Positions 1 to 9,756 are shown, numbered from the stretch's first letter. The stretch: DNA of 54,468 nucleotides from Bacteroidota bacterium (GCA_023427985.1 JAEYZM010000031.1:1-54468); one strand, 5' to 3'. The notes: generated by a model not told the origin, from the sequence alone. Numbers and translations are program-made.

Positions 1-170
1 ATAAAATTGGCTAAGAGTCCTAGCGTAGACAAGTCTACATTTCGGTATAAATAAATGGCCTGTTCGGTGCTAATTCGTTCATTATTAAGGATAATTTCGG
101 CTATATTTTTTAATTCGGGACTTATTGCCGAATTCAGAAGGGTTTGAATGGAATTAGAATTGCTATGCAT
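1..170 (-). CDS. mqnE: Radical-SAM menaquinone protein, probably aminofutalosine synthase MqnE (N-terminal fragment)
   Basis: Only the first 56 codons are in the window; the rest runs off the left edge. The start is the ATG whose complement is 168-170. The peptide has the segments SPELKNIAEIILNNERIS and LGLLANF, which resemble the N-terminal helices before the radical-SAM domain of futalosine-pathway MqnE proteins. These enzymes join an adenosyl radical to an enolpyruvyl-benzoate on the route to menaquinone. The cluster cysteines lie outside the window, so MqnC or another relative is possible. The family match is from memory of its N-terminal pattern. Confidence 0.5.
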   Translation of the reverse strand, partial: MHSNSNSIQTLLNSAISPELKNIAEIILNNERISTEQAIYLYRNVDLSTLGLLANF

Positions 171-326
171 GCTACAAATGTAATTGTTTAAACAACATTT
201 ACCTAGCATTTTAGTTTGGGGAAAAAATGTTTGTAAATAAATGAGATATCTCCCATTCTTAACATTTAATTAATATACATATCTTTATATTTGCTTCTCA
301 CAATCTGAACATTAAAATAAAAACAT

Positions 327-3300
327 ATGATTAAACAATTACTCGCAAAAGCATTAATGCTTGCAGGAACTTTCCTCGCAATTAATGCCAACGCACAATC
401 GACACACACAATCGTGGTTGCTCCAGGTGGTAACTTGGAATTCAGCCCGAATGCTGTAACCTGTATGGTAGGCGATACTATTAGATTTTTCTATGGCCCA
501 TCATCATCAGGATCACATCCTACGGTATCTACAAGTGGTCCAGTAGCAATTGCTTTACATACTTTAGATGGAACTACTACAGAGTTTAAAGTTGTAATGA
601 CTGCAACTGGTACTGTAAATTACGAATGTCAACCACATGCTGGTTCTGGAATGGTGGGTACTATAACGGTTAACCCTGCTGCGCCTTTGTTCGTAGAGAA
701 TTTCAGCTACCCAAATGCGACTCAACTTTCAACATTATCGGCAAACGGTTGGGCACAAATTGCTACGACAGCAACAAACCCAATTCTTGTGGATTCTCCA
801 GGTTTGGTTTATGCTGGATATCCACAAAGTAACATCGGTAATAAAGCTAGAATTGCAAACGTTTCAGGTCAAGACATCGGAAGAGTATTTCCAGGTGCGA
901 ACATCAGAAACAATTCGGTTTACACTTCATTCTTATTGAATATAAGTTCTGTGAATGCTACTGGTGATTACATCTTTGCATATTTAGATTCTGCATTAAA
1001 TGGTACGAATTTTAGAGCAAGAGTTTTTGCTCGTTCTTCTGGTGCTGGATACCGTCTTGGAATTTCTAAATCTGGAGCAGTAGGCGTTGCTGGATTCAAT
1101 GCAAGTGATTTGAATTTCAACGAAACCTATTTAGTGGTTGTTAAATACAAAATTTTACCTGGGACAGCTAATGATTCAGCGATGCTATACATTAACCCTG
1201 TTTTAGGAGCTTCAGAACCTGCAGCATCTGCAATAGCTGTAACTTCAGAATCGGATATTACAATTTCAAATACAGTGGGTATCGGTGCATTTACCTTACG
1301 CCAAGGTTCAGCTGCTAACATGCCATTGGCATTTATTGATGGAATTAAAGTTGCACGTTCTTGGGCAATAATTTCAGAAGCAGCAGTAATTCCACCAAGC
1401 GTTAAATTCAACCCAACTACTTTAACAGTAAATGAAAACGCTGGAACAGCAACAGTTACTGTTGAATTGACGAATGCAAATGCCAACGCAACGAGTGTTG
1501 ATGTAGTAGTAAAAGGGGGTTCAGCAACAGCCGCAAATGATTATACATTTACATCACAAACTGTTACATTCCCAGCTAATTCAACAACTGCTCAATCCTT
1601 TACGTTCCCTATCATCGACGATTTAACTCAAGAAATCGATGAAACAATCGAATTAGTTTTAAGAAATAATACCAATGCTTCTACAATTGAAGCTGATTCA
1701 ATTTTAACAATTACAATTCCTGCTAACGACATCGCTTCACCAGTAGTGAGCATAAGCTCTATGGATACGATCCAAACCGCTGAGGGACAGTCGGCAGTTA
1801 TTACACTTAGCATTACTAACGAAAACTCAAACCCTACATCGGTAAACTTAGTGATGAAGAGCACTTCAACTGCAAATGCTTCTGATTTCTCAGGTATTGA
1901 TTCTGCTGGTGTAACTTATACTTTCCCTGCAAATTCTAGCGCTTCTATTTCGGATACAGTTGATATAACTGACGATAACATCGCTGAATTTAACGAAAGC
2001 ATTATTTTTGTATTAAGAAATGCTACCAACTCTGCTTTAATTGGTTCGGATTCGGTTCAAACAATTATTATTGCTCAAAACGACCAACCATTAACAGTAC
2101 ATTTCATGGGAACAACTGCGAACGTTAATGAAAACGCAGGTTCAGTAAATGTTACGATTATGGCTATGGGTACTGGAACATCAAGCCCAACTAGTTTTGA
2201 TTTAGCTGTTAAATCGAGTACGGCTACGAATGGTGCCGACTATAATTTTAATACCACAACAATTACTGTAGCTGCAGGTGAAGATTCAACTATCGTAATC
2301 CCTGTAAGTATTTTAAACGATACTGATGTAGAAACTGATGAAGACATTGTATTAGTTATTCGCAATATTACGAACAACGGTATTATCTCTGATTCAATCT
2401 ATACCTTAATAATTAAAAGCGATGATATCGCTTCTTACACGATTGCACAAATTAGAGAAAACGATGCAAATGGTAATTCATTATTAACAGGTTCTAAAGT
2501 GAACATTAGAGGTATTGTTTATGGTGTTGACATGCAAGGATCTGCTACTAGTTTACAATATACTTTAATTGATCCTACTGCAGGTGTTGGTATCTTCCGT
2601 TCCGGTGCAAACAACCCTCCTGCTATCACTATCGTTCCAGTAGAAGGTGATTCTGCAAGCGTTTACGGAACTGTAGCTGAATTCAATGGTTTGACTCAAA
2701 TCAATATGGATTCTATTATCATAATTTCAAGTGGTAATGCATTAAAACAACCAAGAGTAATTACTAGCCTAGATGAAACAACTGAATCGGATTTAGTATT
2801 GTTCAGAAATGCAGTCGTAGTAGATACAATTGCAAATACAGGTTCTGGTACTACAGTAAGAATCGCTGCAGGTACTGATTCATTAGACTTAAGAGTGGAT
2901 GCCGATGTATCACTATTCAACCAAGGATTACCAGCAAAATTCAATGTTGTTGGTTTAGGTGGTCAATTTGATAATTCGAATCCTAAAAACTCAGGATATC
3001 AATTATTACCTCGTTACTTACAAGATGTTACTGCTGTAGTTGACCCTACTGTTACGTTAGATTCAGCAACATATAGTGTTAGTGAAGGCGGACAATCGAA
3101 AACAGTATTGGTAAAACTAAGTACTCCTTCTAATGGTACAACAACTGTAAACATTGCGGTTACAGGTGGAACTGCTACATCTAGCGATTTCCAATTAACT
3201 GGTACTGGTGTGGTAACTTTTGCTCATGGTGAAACTGAAAAATCAGTGGTGTTTAACATAAACGAGGATGGAATAGCTGAAAACAACGAAACTGTTAATT

Positions 3301-3629
3301 TCGCTTTATCAAATCCAGTGAACGCAGTATTAGGTACTCCTAGTTCTGCAATCTTAACTATAGTGGATAACGATGTAATTGGTGTTAATGTATCTAAAAT
3401 TGATGGTTTATCGGTATACCCGAATCCAGCTAAAGATGTATTAAATATTAAAGCAAACGTTTCTATACAATCGGTTAATATTTTAAATACAATGGGTCAA
3501 GTAGTATATACTGCAATTGTTAATGCAAATACTACTAGCATCCAAGTAGATGGACTAAGTGCAGGTGTTTATACTGTAGTTATCAATAGTGATAATGCAA
3601 TGTCGACACAAAAACTGATTATAAAATAA
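327..3629 (+). CDS. Secreted cupredoxin / Calx-beta multidomain protein with T9SS sorting domain
   Basis: A 1100-residue exported protein. Residues 1-23 form a signal peptide ending ANA|QS. Residues 25-115 look like a plastocyanin-type cupredoxin with a full type-1 copper set: His64, then Cys101, His104 and Met109 in YECQPHAGSGM. Residues about 121-350 resemble a lectin-like (LamG-type) beta sandwich. Three Calx-beta domains follow (about 357-470, 471-585, 588-700), then an OB-fold-like region (703-900), a fourth Calx-beta (904-1015) and a type A T9SS C-terminal domain starting LSVYPNPAKDVLNI. The protein is therefore probably passed through the T9SS and attached to the surface or released. 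Copper binding is inferred from the residues; an electron-transfer or adhesive role is open. It is monocistronic, with a strong terminator behind it. Confidence 0.85.
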   Translation: MIKQLLAKALMLAGTFLAINANAQSTHTIVVAPGGNLEFSPNAVTCMVGDTIRFFYGPSSSGSHPTVSTSGPVAIALHTLDGTTTEFKVVMTATGTVNYECQPHAGSGMVGTITVNPAAPLFVENFSYPNATQLSTLSANGWAQIATTATNPILVDSPGLVYAGYPQSNIGNKARIANVSGQDIGRVFPGANIRNNSVYTSFLLNISSVNATGDYIFAYLDSALNGTNFRARVFARSSGAGYRLGISKSGAVGVAGFNASDLNFNETYLVVVKYKILPGTANDSAMLYINPVLGASEPAASAIAVTSESDITISNTVGIGAFTLRQGSAANMPLAFIDGIKVARSWAIISEAAVIPPSVKFNPTTLTVNENAGTATVTVELTNANANATSVDVVVKGGSATAANDYTFTSQTVTFPANSTTAQSFTFPIIDDLTQEIDETIELVLRNNTNASTIEADSILTITIPANDIASPVVSISSMDTIQTAEGQSAVITLSITNENSNPTSVNLVMKSTSTANASDFSGIDSAGVTYTFPANSSASISDTVDITDDNIAEFNESIIFVLRNATNSALIGSDSVQTIIIAQNDQPLTVHFMGTTANVNENAGSVNVTIMAMGTGTSSPTSFDLAVKSSTATNGADYNFNTTTITVAAGEDSTIVIPVSILNDTDVETDEDIVLVIRNITNNGIISDSIYTLIIKSDDIASYTIAQIRENDANGNSLLTGSKVNIRGIVYGVDMQGSATSLQYTLIDPTAGVGIFRSGANNPPAITIVPVEGDSASVYGTVAEFNGLTQINMDSIIIISSGNALKQPRVITSLDETTESDLVLFRNAVVVDTIANTGSGTTVRIAAGTDSLDLRVDADVSLFNQGLPAKFNVVGLGGQFDNSNPKNSGYQLLPRYLQDVTAVVDPTVTLDSATYSVSEGGQSKTVLVKLSTPSNGTTTVNIAVTGGTATSSDFQLTGTGVVTFAHGETEKSVVFNINEDGIAENNETVNFALSNPVNAVLGTPSSAILTIVDNDVIGVNVSKIDGLSVYPNPAKDVLNIKANVSIQSVNILNTMGQVVYTAIVNANTTSIQVDGLSAGVYTVVINSDNAMSTQKLIIK

Positions 3630-3650
3630 TCATCATAAAAATTGAGAAGA

Positions 3651-3677
3651 GCCCATCAGAAATGATGGGCTTTTTTT
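3651..3677 (+). terminator. Intrinsic terminator after the cupredoxin/Calx-beta gene
   Basis: A perfect 8-bp stem GCCCATCA / TGATGGGC with a GAAA tetraloop is followed by seven T. It separates the secreted protein from ndh. The same core (stem TCA, loop GAAA, TGATGGG) recurs in the terminator at 37652. Confidence 0.9.
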
Positions 3678-3711
3678 GTTTGTTATCAAAACTTATTCTA
3701 TCCAATATAGT

Positions 3712-3719
3712 TATCTTTG
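3712..3719 (+). promoter_or_regulatory. Bacteroidota -7 element upstream of ndh
   Basis: TATCTTTG fits the TAnnTTTG -7 consensus and lies 33 bases upstream of the ATG at 3752. It falls inside the open frame that extends upstream of ndh, which argues that translation begins at 3752 and not further up. I see no convincing TTG at the usual -33 spacing. Confidence 0.6.
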
Positions 3720-3751
3720 TAAGGCATTTACATTACATAACATCAATTATT

Positions 3752-5071
3752 ATGTCCATCGATATACCAGATTCTTCCTTCCCCAGAGTAGTAATAATTG
3801 GGGGTGGATTTGGAGGAATACAATTAGCAAAAAGTTTAAGAAACAAAGAGGTTCAGGTGCTGATGCTCGATAAGCACAATTACCATACCTTTCAGCCCTT
3901 GTTGTATCAAGTGGCTACGGGCGGACTAGAGCCCGATTCTATTGCTTTTCCTTTACGCAAGATTTTCAAAAATCATAAAAACGTATTTTTCCGGGTTGCA
4001 AAAGCAGAATATGTAGATGCTAACATCAATATGTTGTACACTAACATTGGAGCAATAAAATACGATTACCTAGTTATTGCCAGTGGTTCTACCACTAATT
4101 TCTTTGGAAATACAAGCATCGAAGAAAATTCAATGCCTATGAAATCCATTCCAGAAGCTCTGAATTTAAGAAGTCTAATTTTACAAAGCTTTGAGGAAGC
4201 TTTATTAAAAGATAGTCTCAACGAACAAGAGGCATTAATGAATTTTGTGATTGTGGGTGGTGGACCAACAGGTGTTGAAACAGCTGGAGCATTAGCCGAA
4301 TTGAAAATGCATGTCTTACCGAATGATTATCCCGATTTAGACATTCGTAGAATGCAAATAAATCTCGTTGAAAACAACGAGCGTTTACTGGCCGGAATGT
4401 CGGAACAAGCATCGGAACAAGCAGAAAATTTCTTAAGAGAAATGGGCGTTATTGTTCGCAGTAACGACTCCGTACTTTCATACGATGGCTATACTGCTGA
4501 ACTCCGTTCAGGCAAAAAATTAGAAAGCAGGAACTTAATTTGGACAGCCGGAGTTAAAGGATCATTAATAGATGGTTTAAGTGCCGCAGAAATTGTTCGT
4601 GGAAATAGAATTCGTGTCAACGACTATAACCAAGTCAATGGTTATAAAAATATTTATGCCATAGGTGATGTGGCAGCAATGATTAATGAAGAAAATCCAA
4701 ACGGTCATCCCGGTGTAGCACAAGTTGCCCTGCAACAAGCCAAACATTTATCAAAAAATATAATTGCCGAAATTAATGGCAGGACGCTCAAGCCCTTCAA
4801 GTATTTCAATATGGGTTCCATGGCTACTGTTGGAAGGAATAAGGCTGTGGTAGACTTACCATTCATTCGCTTCCAGGGATTTTTTGCATGGTTTGTCTGG
4901 ATGTTTTTACACCTATTGTTCTTGGTAGGTTTCAGAAATAAAATGGTTGTACTTATCAATTGGATCTGGAATTACTTTAGTTACGATAGAGGAACTCGAT
5001 TAATTATTCGACCATTCAGAAAGAATAGCGATATTGTGAAAGAAGAAAACGAATTGGTACAAACAACTTAA
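3752..5071 (+). CDS. ndh: Type II NADH dehydrogenase (NDH-2), FAD-dependent NADH:quinone oxidoreductase
   Basis: A 439-residue peripheral flavoprotein that oxidises NADH and reduces membrane quinone without pumping protons. It has an N-terminal FAD Rossmann motif (VVIIGGGFGGIQLAKSL), the Bacteroidota-typical NYHTFQPLLYQVATGGLEP stretch, a second NADH-binding Rossmann motif (FVIVGGGPTGVETAGALAEL) and the C-terminal FAD motif (NIYAIGDVA). A hydrophobic C-terminal stretch (FFAWFVWMFLHLLFLVGF) would be the membrane anchor. The frame is open further upstream, but those codons overlap the preceding terminator and the -7 box, so the ATG before SIDIPDS is chosen. HMG-CoA lyase follows after 5 bases. 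Confidence 0.92.
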   Translation: MSIDIPDSSFPRVVIIGGGFGGIQLAKSLRNKEVQVLMLDKHNYHTFQPLLYQVATGGLEPDSIAFPLRKIFKNHKNVFFRVAKAEYVDANINMLYTNIGAIKYDYLVIASGSTTNFFGNTSIEENSMPMKSIPEALNLRSLILQSFEEALLKDSLNEQEALMNFVIVGGGPTGVETAGALAELKMHVLPNDYPDLDIRRMQINLVENNERLLAGMSEQASEQAENFLREMGVIVRSNDSVLSYDGYTAELRSGKKLESRNLIWTAGVKGSLIDGLSAAEIVRGNRIRVNDYNQVNGYKNIYAIGDVAAMINEENPNGHPGVAQVALQQAKHLSKNIIAEINGRTLKPFKYFNMGSMATVGRNKAVVDLPFIRFQGFFAWFVWMFLHLLFLVGFRNKMVVLINWIWNYFSYDRGTRLIIRPFRKNSDIVKEENELVQTT

Positions 5072-5076
5072 TTCAA

Positions 5077-5925
5077 ATGATAAAAATTGTTGAATGTCCC
5101 CGCGATGCAATGCAAGGGATACAGGAATTTATTCCGACAGCTACAAAAATAGAATACATAAATAGTTTGTTAGCTATAGGTTTCGACACCATTGATTTTG
5201 GTAGTTTTGTTTCTCCTAAGGCAATTCCACAAATGAAGGATACTGCCGATGTATTGCGTGGATTAAACTTAAATACAAATTCATCCAAACTGCTCGCAAT
5301 TGTAGCAAATACAAGGGGTGCAGAAGATGCGGTTGTGTTCGACGAAATACATTATTTGGGATATCCATTTAGTATCTCTGAAACCTTTCAACAAAGAAAT
5401 ACCAATGCTAGTATTGCAGAGTCTGTAATACGTGTTCAAGAAATACAAAAATTAGCACACTCCAAAAACAAAAAACTTTTAGTTTATATTTCTATGGGTT
5501 TTGGAAATCCTTATGGCGATGAGTGGAGTATAGAAGTAGTAGAACGATGGACAAAAGTATTGTCGGAAATGGGCATTCAAGACATTGCATTTGCCGATAC
5601 TATTGGAATATCTAACAAAGAAAACATTCATTATTTATTCAGTAACATCGCTCCTCTTTTTCCTCATATTGAATTTACAGCGCATCTTCATTCTACACCC
5701 GATCAAAGAATTGAAAAAATAGATGCAGCCTACCGCGCAGGTTGTAAACGTTTTGACGTAGCCATTAAAGGATTTGGTGGCTGTCCAATGGCTAAAGATG
5801 AGTTAACAGGAAATATTGCGACGGAAAGTTTGATTTCATATTTAGACGAACATAACATTGAACACGGTTTAAATGCAGATGCATTGTTGCATTCAATGTT
5901 AGTCTCGAATAAAGTATTTCATTAA
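5077..5925 (+). CDS. mvaB: Hydroxymethylglutaryl-CoA lyase
   Basis: A 282-residue TIM-barrel enzyme of the HMGL-like family, near the usual ~300 length. It cleaves HMG-CoA to acetoacetate and acetyl-CoA, the last step of leucine breakdown. Recognisable features are the N-terminal VECPRDAMQG (family motif E-x-x-R-D-x-x-Q), the metal-site segment FTAHLHST and the signature loop GFGGCPMAKDELTGN, whose cysteine is the conserved active-site residue. It begins 5 bases after ndh, so co-transcription is likely, and it is convergent with the exonuclease gene, sharing 4 bases. A leucine dehydrogenase at 19.5 kb is consistent with leucine catabolism in this organism. Confidence 0.9.
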   Translation: MIKIVECPRDAMQGIQEFIPTATKIEYINSLLAIGFDTIDFGSFVSPKAIPQMKDTADVLRGLNLNTNSSKLLAIVANTRGAEDAVVFDEIHYLGYPFSISETFQQRNTNASIAESVIRVQEIQKLAHSKNKKLLVYISMGFGNPYGDEWSIEVVERWTKVLSEMGIQDIAFADTIGISNKENIHYLFSNIAPLFPHIEFTAHLHSTPDQRIEKIDAAYRAGCKRFDVAIKGFGGCPMAKDELTGNIATESLISYLDEHNIEHGLNADALLHSMLVSNKVFH

Positions 5926-6734
5926 GATTTTTGGAATGCTCTTAATCGTAATTCGGTTAATTTTTTCTTAGTATACAAAGGAAATACACCATTCATCATC
6001 CAATCGTAATAACTAGGCTCTTGAACAAAAATATCGGCAACACGTTTGCCTTTGTGTTTTCCAAAATTGAAAACTTCTTCTCCTTGCTCGTTATATACCA
6101 TCGTACCTGCAAAGTCGACATTCTTTTGTACCTGTGTAAATTTATGTAGTGCTTCTACATCGTTCTGAACGGGAACAAATTTATTTCCTTTCTTATCGGT
6201 AAACTCTGTATTCTCGTAACGCTCAATTTGCGCCAATAACACTTCATAAGTTGCTCGAATATCTGCTTCTGCCGAATGTGCATTCTCTAATTCTTTGTTG
6301 CAATAAAATTTATAAGCTGCTTTGAGTGTACGTTGCTCCATTTGATGAAAAATATTCTGCACGTCAACAAATTTGCGTTTAGAAATATCAAACTCAACCT
6401 CCGCTCTTAAAAACTCTTCCATTAAAATTGGAATGTCAAATTTATTGGAATTGTATCCTGCTAAATCACAATTATCTAGAAACTGCGCCAAGCTTTTTGC
6501 TATTTGTTTGAAGCTCGGGCAATCTTGTATGTCTTCGTCGTAAATTCCATGAATTAAAGAGGACTCTAGAGGAATTGGAATTCCTGGATTAATACGCTTC
6601 GTTTTTACTTCTTCGGTACCATCGACATTAATTTTTAATATCGAAATTTCTACTATACGATCACTCGCAACACTTACCCCTGTTGATTCTATATCGAAAA
6701 ATGCTAAAGGCTTTTTTAATTTTAACTGCAACAT
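5922..6734 (-). CDS. DnaQ-like 3'-5' exonuclease with ExoX-type C-terminal domain
   Basis: A 270-residue DEDDh exonuclease. Residues 11-20 carry the first motif (FFDIESTGVS, Asp and Glu metal ligands), GYNSNKFDIPIL supplies the second Asp, and NAHSAEADIRATYEVL supplies the His and last Asp. The end of the protein (FGKHKGKRVADI and the WMMNG region) resembles the small domain found in ExoX-like and Bacteroidota PolIII-epsilon-like proteins. It probably trims DNA 3' ends in repair or proofreading; it is not fused to a polymerase, so it may be a stand-alone nuclease. It lies 29 bases after the pirin gene on the same strand. Confidence 0.85.
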   Translation of the reverse strand: MLQLKLKKPLAFFDIESTGVSVASDRIVEISILKINVDGTEEVKTKRINPGIPIPLESSLIHGIYDEDIQDCPSFKQIAKSLAQFLDNCDLAGYNSNKFDIPILMEEFLRAEVEFDISKRKFVDVQNIFHQMEQRTLKAAYKFYCNKELENAHSAEADIRATYEVLLAQIERYENTEFTDKKGNKFVPVQNDVEALHKFTQVQKNVDFAGTMVYNEQGEEVFNFGKHKGKRVADIFVQEPSYYDWMMNGVFPLYTKKKLTELRLRAFQKS

Positions 6735-6763
6735 TCTATCTATTTATGGCAACAAGATAGCGA

Positions 6764-7630
6764 TTATTCTTCAATTAAAACACCCATTTTCCCCATCTGA
6801 AAATCTCTGTAAGCTTGCATAATTTCAATCTCTGAATTCATCACGAATGGACCTTGTGCTACCATTGGTTCCTCAATTTCTTTACCCGACAAAACGAGTA
6901 TTTTAGAATCTTCAAGCGCTTCTATTTCAATGTTCGTACCATCGGCATTAAAACTTAGGGCATGATGCATTTCTACCAATCCAAAATCGCTGATTTTTAG
7001 CTTGCCCGACAAGACATAAATTAAAGCATGATGATTTTCAGGCAGTTCAACAATAAGTTTTGCAGATTGCTCTAATTGGCCTGTTGAGGCTGTTAAATCG
7101 GACAATGCTTGTATTGGACCAGTAATTCCATTCACCTTGCCAGAGACGATGTTGAGTCGAGCTTTACCATCAGTAGAAGTATATACGGGTGTTTCTTCCT
7201 TGGTTAAAGGCAAATACTGAGGAATATCCATTTTATGTTTGGCAGGCACATTCACCCATAATTGTATGAGCTCTTGGACTCCGCCCAGTTCGTGAATGTT
7301 TTCTGGCGGTCGCTCACTATGAATAACTCCCATTCCTGCATTCATCCATTGTGTGCCACCTTCATAGATAATGCTATCATTTCCTCTACTGTCTCTATGA
7401 TGCACGCCTCCTTCAAAAATAAATGTCACCGGAGCGAAGCCTCTATGCGGATGAGGACCAACGCCTGCTTGTTTGGTTGCGATATTTGTCGGGACTTTTA
7501 TTCTAGCATGATGTAATAAAATAAATGGGCCTATATGATCAATGGAATTGGTTGGGAATGGCTGGCGTATTGGCATTCCTCCCATATCGTATGGATGTGC
7601 ATACAATAATTGTTTTGGGCTTTTGTTCAT
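6764..7630 (-). CDS. Pirin family protein (bicupin)
   Basis: A 288-residue bicupin of normal length. The N-terminal cupin keeps the pirin metal-binding signature GPHPHRGFAPVTFIFEGG followed by VHHRDSRGN (His, His, His and Glu ligands). Some pirins, such as YhhW, show quercetinase activity and others modulate regulators; the sequence does not tell which applies. The gene lies between the sensor kinase and the exonuclease on the minus strand with short gaps, so a joint transcript is possible. Confidence 0.88.
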   Translation of the reverse strand: MNKSPKQLLYAHPYDMGGMPIRQPFPTNSIDHIGPFILLHHARIKVPTNIATKQAGVGPHPHRGFAPVTFIFEGGVHHRDSRGNDSIIYEGGTQWMNAGMGVIHSERPPENIHELGGVQELIQLWVNVPAKHKMDIPQYLPLTKEETPVYTSTDGKARLNIVSGKVNGITGPIQALSDLTASTGQLEQSAKLIVELPENHHALIYVLSGKLKISDFGLVEMHHALSFNADGTNIEIEALEDSKILVLSGKEIEEPMVAQGPFVMNSEIEIMQAYRDFQMGKMGVLIEE

Positions 7631-7665
7631 AAAATTTCTGATTTATATGTTATAACACATAAATT

Positions 7666-9756
7666 TTAGGATTGTTTATAAATGGGTAATGAGATGATAA
7701 ATTCGGTACCCGATTTATCTGAATTAAAGGTAATATGACCTTTATGATCTTCCACAATTTGTTTGACTAAGGTTAATCCTAAACCAAAGGTAGGCTCTCC
7801 CTCAGTGCCCAGTCGGCGAATGAATGGGTCCGATTCAAACAACAATGGTTTCATTCGGTCTGGAATTCCAATACCTTCGTCTTTAATGTGAATGTTCACT
7901 GTTTCCTTGGTAGAGGTAATAAATAATGAAATTTTAGAATTTCGATGTGAGAATTTAATAGCATTCAGGATTAGATTACTCAATGCTCTACGTAGCTTTT
8001 CTTGATTACCATAAATCATTACATCTGAATTGAAATTTTTAAAGATCAATTCAATATTTTTTTGTTTGGCTTTGAAGTAATTACTGTCGACAATTTGATT
8101 AATCAAATTAGCACAAGTAAAGGCTTCGTAAGAATTAGATTGTTCAAGTTTCGGATTGGATTTAGAGAACAATAATATCTCTTGTATAAGGTCATTATTA
8201 TTTAATATAATCGTATAAATTTCATTGAGAACTGGTTTAATTTCTTCATGCAATTCCGGGTTGGAAATGATTTGCTTTAATAAAGATATTACGCGGGCAT
8301 TTGGACTTTGTAAATCTATAGCCAACATATTCATGATACGATTCTTTTCAATCTCTCGTTTGCGCAACACTTCTAAGTTTTTTTGAATTTCTTCGTTGGC
8401 TTGTAAAAGAAGGTCGGATTGTTCTTTAACCTGAAGATTAATTTTTGCTGTACGCTTTTGTTCCGATCGATATTTTCTCAAGAGAACCACAAAAAACACA
8501 ATCCCCAATACCAATAATGAACTAATTAGTATTGCAATAAATAAATACTTATTGCTAATCGCATTGATCTTTTTTAGTTGATCCAACTCATATTCTTTTT
8601 CTAAGGATTGAATAGAAATCAACAAATCGGCATTCTTTAAATCTTCCGATTCTTTCTTTAAGGAATCATCGGTAGAAATGTATTTAGTAATGGCCGACAA
8701 TGCTTCTTGGTATTTACCTAATTCTGTATAATATTTTGATTTAAGCTTATATATTTCGAAAAAATGTTTTTGAACATGTGCTGAATCTTCGTATTTATCG
8801 GCAACAGAAATAGTGCTCAAAAATTTGGAATAATTTTTTTGTTCAAGATAAATTTTAGCTAATGCTATAACAGAAGTGAGTGCATCTTGATAATCTAAAT
8901 TGGGACTGGTATTAACCTTAATATTGTATTCTAATCGGGGGATTGAATTTGCCATATCGCCCCTTGCATAATAAGCTTTTCCAGTATTTCCATTAATTAC
9001 TCCCAATGCCATTCGTATATACTTTGCTTGAATCGAATCATTGATGGAAATATTCGAAATGATTTGCGCAGCATTATTATAATAGGTAATTGCCGAATCG
9101 TACATACCTAATTTATAATAGCAGAGCCCTATATTGCTAACTAACTCTTGTTTTCTAAATTCGATTTGAAAACCCGTAACACATTTATTGTATTTATCGA
9201 ACGATTGTTTAAAGTAACTAATTGACTCTGCATATTTTTCTTGCATGTATAAAATCATACCGATTCTATAATCGTACTTGGCCATATCGCAGGTACTGTT
9301 GTATTCGAGACCTGCACGTTTGCCTTCGTATAAATATTTATATGCTACTTGAAAATTGCCGAGACGGAAATAGGTATCCCCTTTTAATAGTATTGCATCA
9401 AAATAAATGGATTTGTATTTTTCTTCAGAGGAACACTCTTCTATAATTTTATTGAGAACCACCAGTGATTCTTGATATTTATTGATTCTATTTAATGCTT
9501 GAGCCTCTAGAAGATTTACTCTAAGCCTAAACAAGTTTACATTATCATAACGATTGGAAGATTTCACTGAATCTAACTCTACAAAGAATGCATCAAACTG
9601 TCTAAGCTGAATTTTATCGTCGAGCGAATTTAAAATAATTGAGTCTTGTGGAGAATTATTTAAAACGAAAGGACTTGATAGTTTTGAATCATCGGAACAA
9701 GAAAAAAGTGCAATTGCTAGAAGTACAATAAGGAAAGCGCTTGAAATCTTATTCAT
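7666..9756 (-). CDS. TPR-containing sensor histidine kinase homologue lacking the phospho-acceptor histidine
   Basis: A 696-residue protein. The N-terminus has a lipoprotein-type signal (ALFSCSDD, lipobox Cys20). Residues about 50-390 are TPR repeats (AYKYLYEGKRAG, CYYKLGMYDSAITYYNNAAQ), a membrane segment lies at about 398-421 (YLFIAILISSLLVLGIVFFV), then a coiled coil, a DHp-like helix pair and a HATPase_c domain. The ATPase motifs are intact: N box NLILNAIKF, G1 DEGIGIP, G2 GLGLTLVKQIV. The H box, normally similar to AHDLRSP, reads AIDLQSP, with ATA (Ile480) where His should be. No response regulator is adjacent. It may act as a pseudokinase or phosphatase, or as a partner in a heterodimer. 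Confidence 0.82.
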   Translation of the reverse strand: MNKISSAFLIVLLAIALFSCSDDSKLSSPFVLNNSPQDSIILNSLDDKIQLRQFDAFFVELDSVKSSNRYDNVNLFRLRVNLLEAQALNRINKYQESLVVLNKIIEECSSEEKYKSIYFDAILLKGDTYFRLGNFQVAYKYLYEGKRAGLEYNSTCDMAKYDYRIGMILYMQEKYAESISYFKQSFDKYNKCVTGFQIEFRKQELVSNIGLCYYKLGMYDSAITYYNNAAQIISNISINDSIQAKYIRMALGVINGNTGKAYYARGDMANSIPRLEYNIKVNTSPNLDYQDALTSVIALAKIYLEQKNYSKFLSTISVADKYEDSAHVQKHFFEIYKLKSKYYTELGKYQEALSAITKYISTDDSLKKESEDLKNADLLISIQSLEKEYELDQLKKINAISNKYLFIAILISSLLVLGIVFFVVLLRKYRSEQKRTAKINLQVKEQSDLLLQANEEIQKNLEVLRKREIEKNRIMNMLAIDLQSPNARVISLLKQIISNPELHEEIKPVLNEIYTIILNNNDLIQEILLFSKSNPKLEQSNSYEAFTCANLINQIVDSNYFKAKQKNIELIFKNFNSDVMIYGNQEKLRRALSNLILNAIKFSHRNSKISLFITSTKETVNIHIKDEGIGIPDRMKPLLFESDPFIRRLGTEGEPTFGLGLTLVKQIVEDHKGHITFNSDKSGTEFIISLPIYKQS

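Noticed and set aside
1127..1864. Minus-strand open frames inside the secreted Calx-beta gene
   Set aside because: They mirror the codon bias of the plus-strand gene (Thr/Ala/Val-rich) and have no recognisable domain or promoter.
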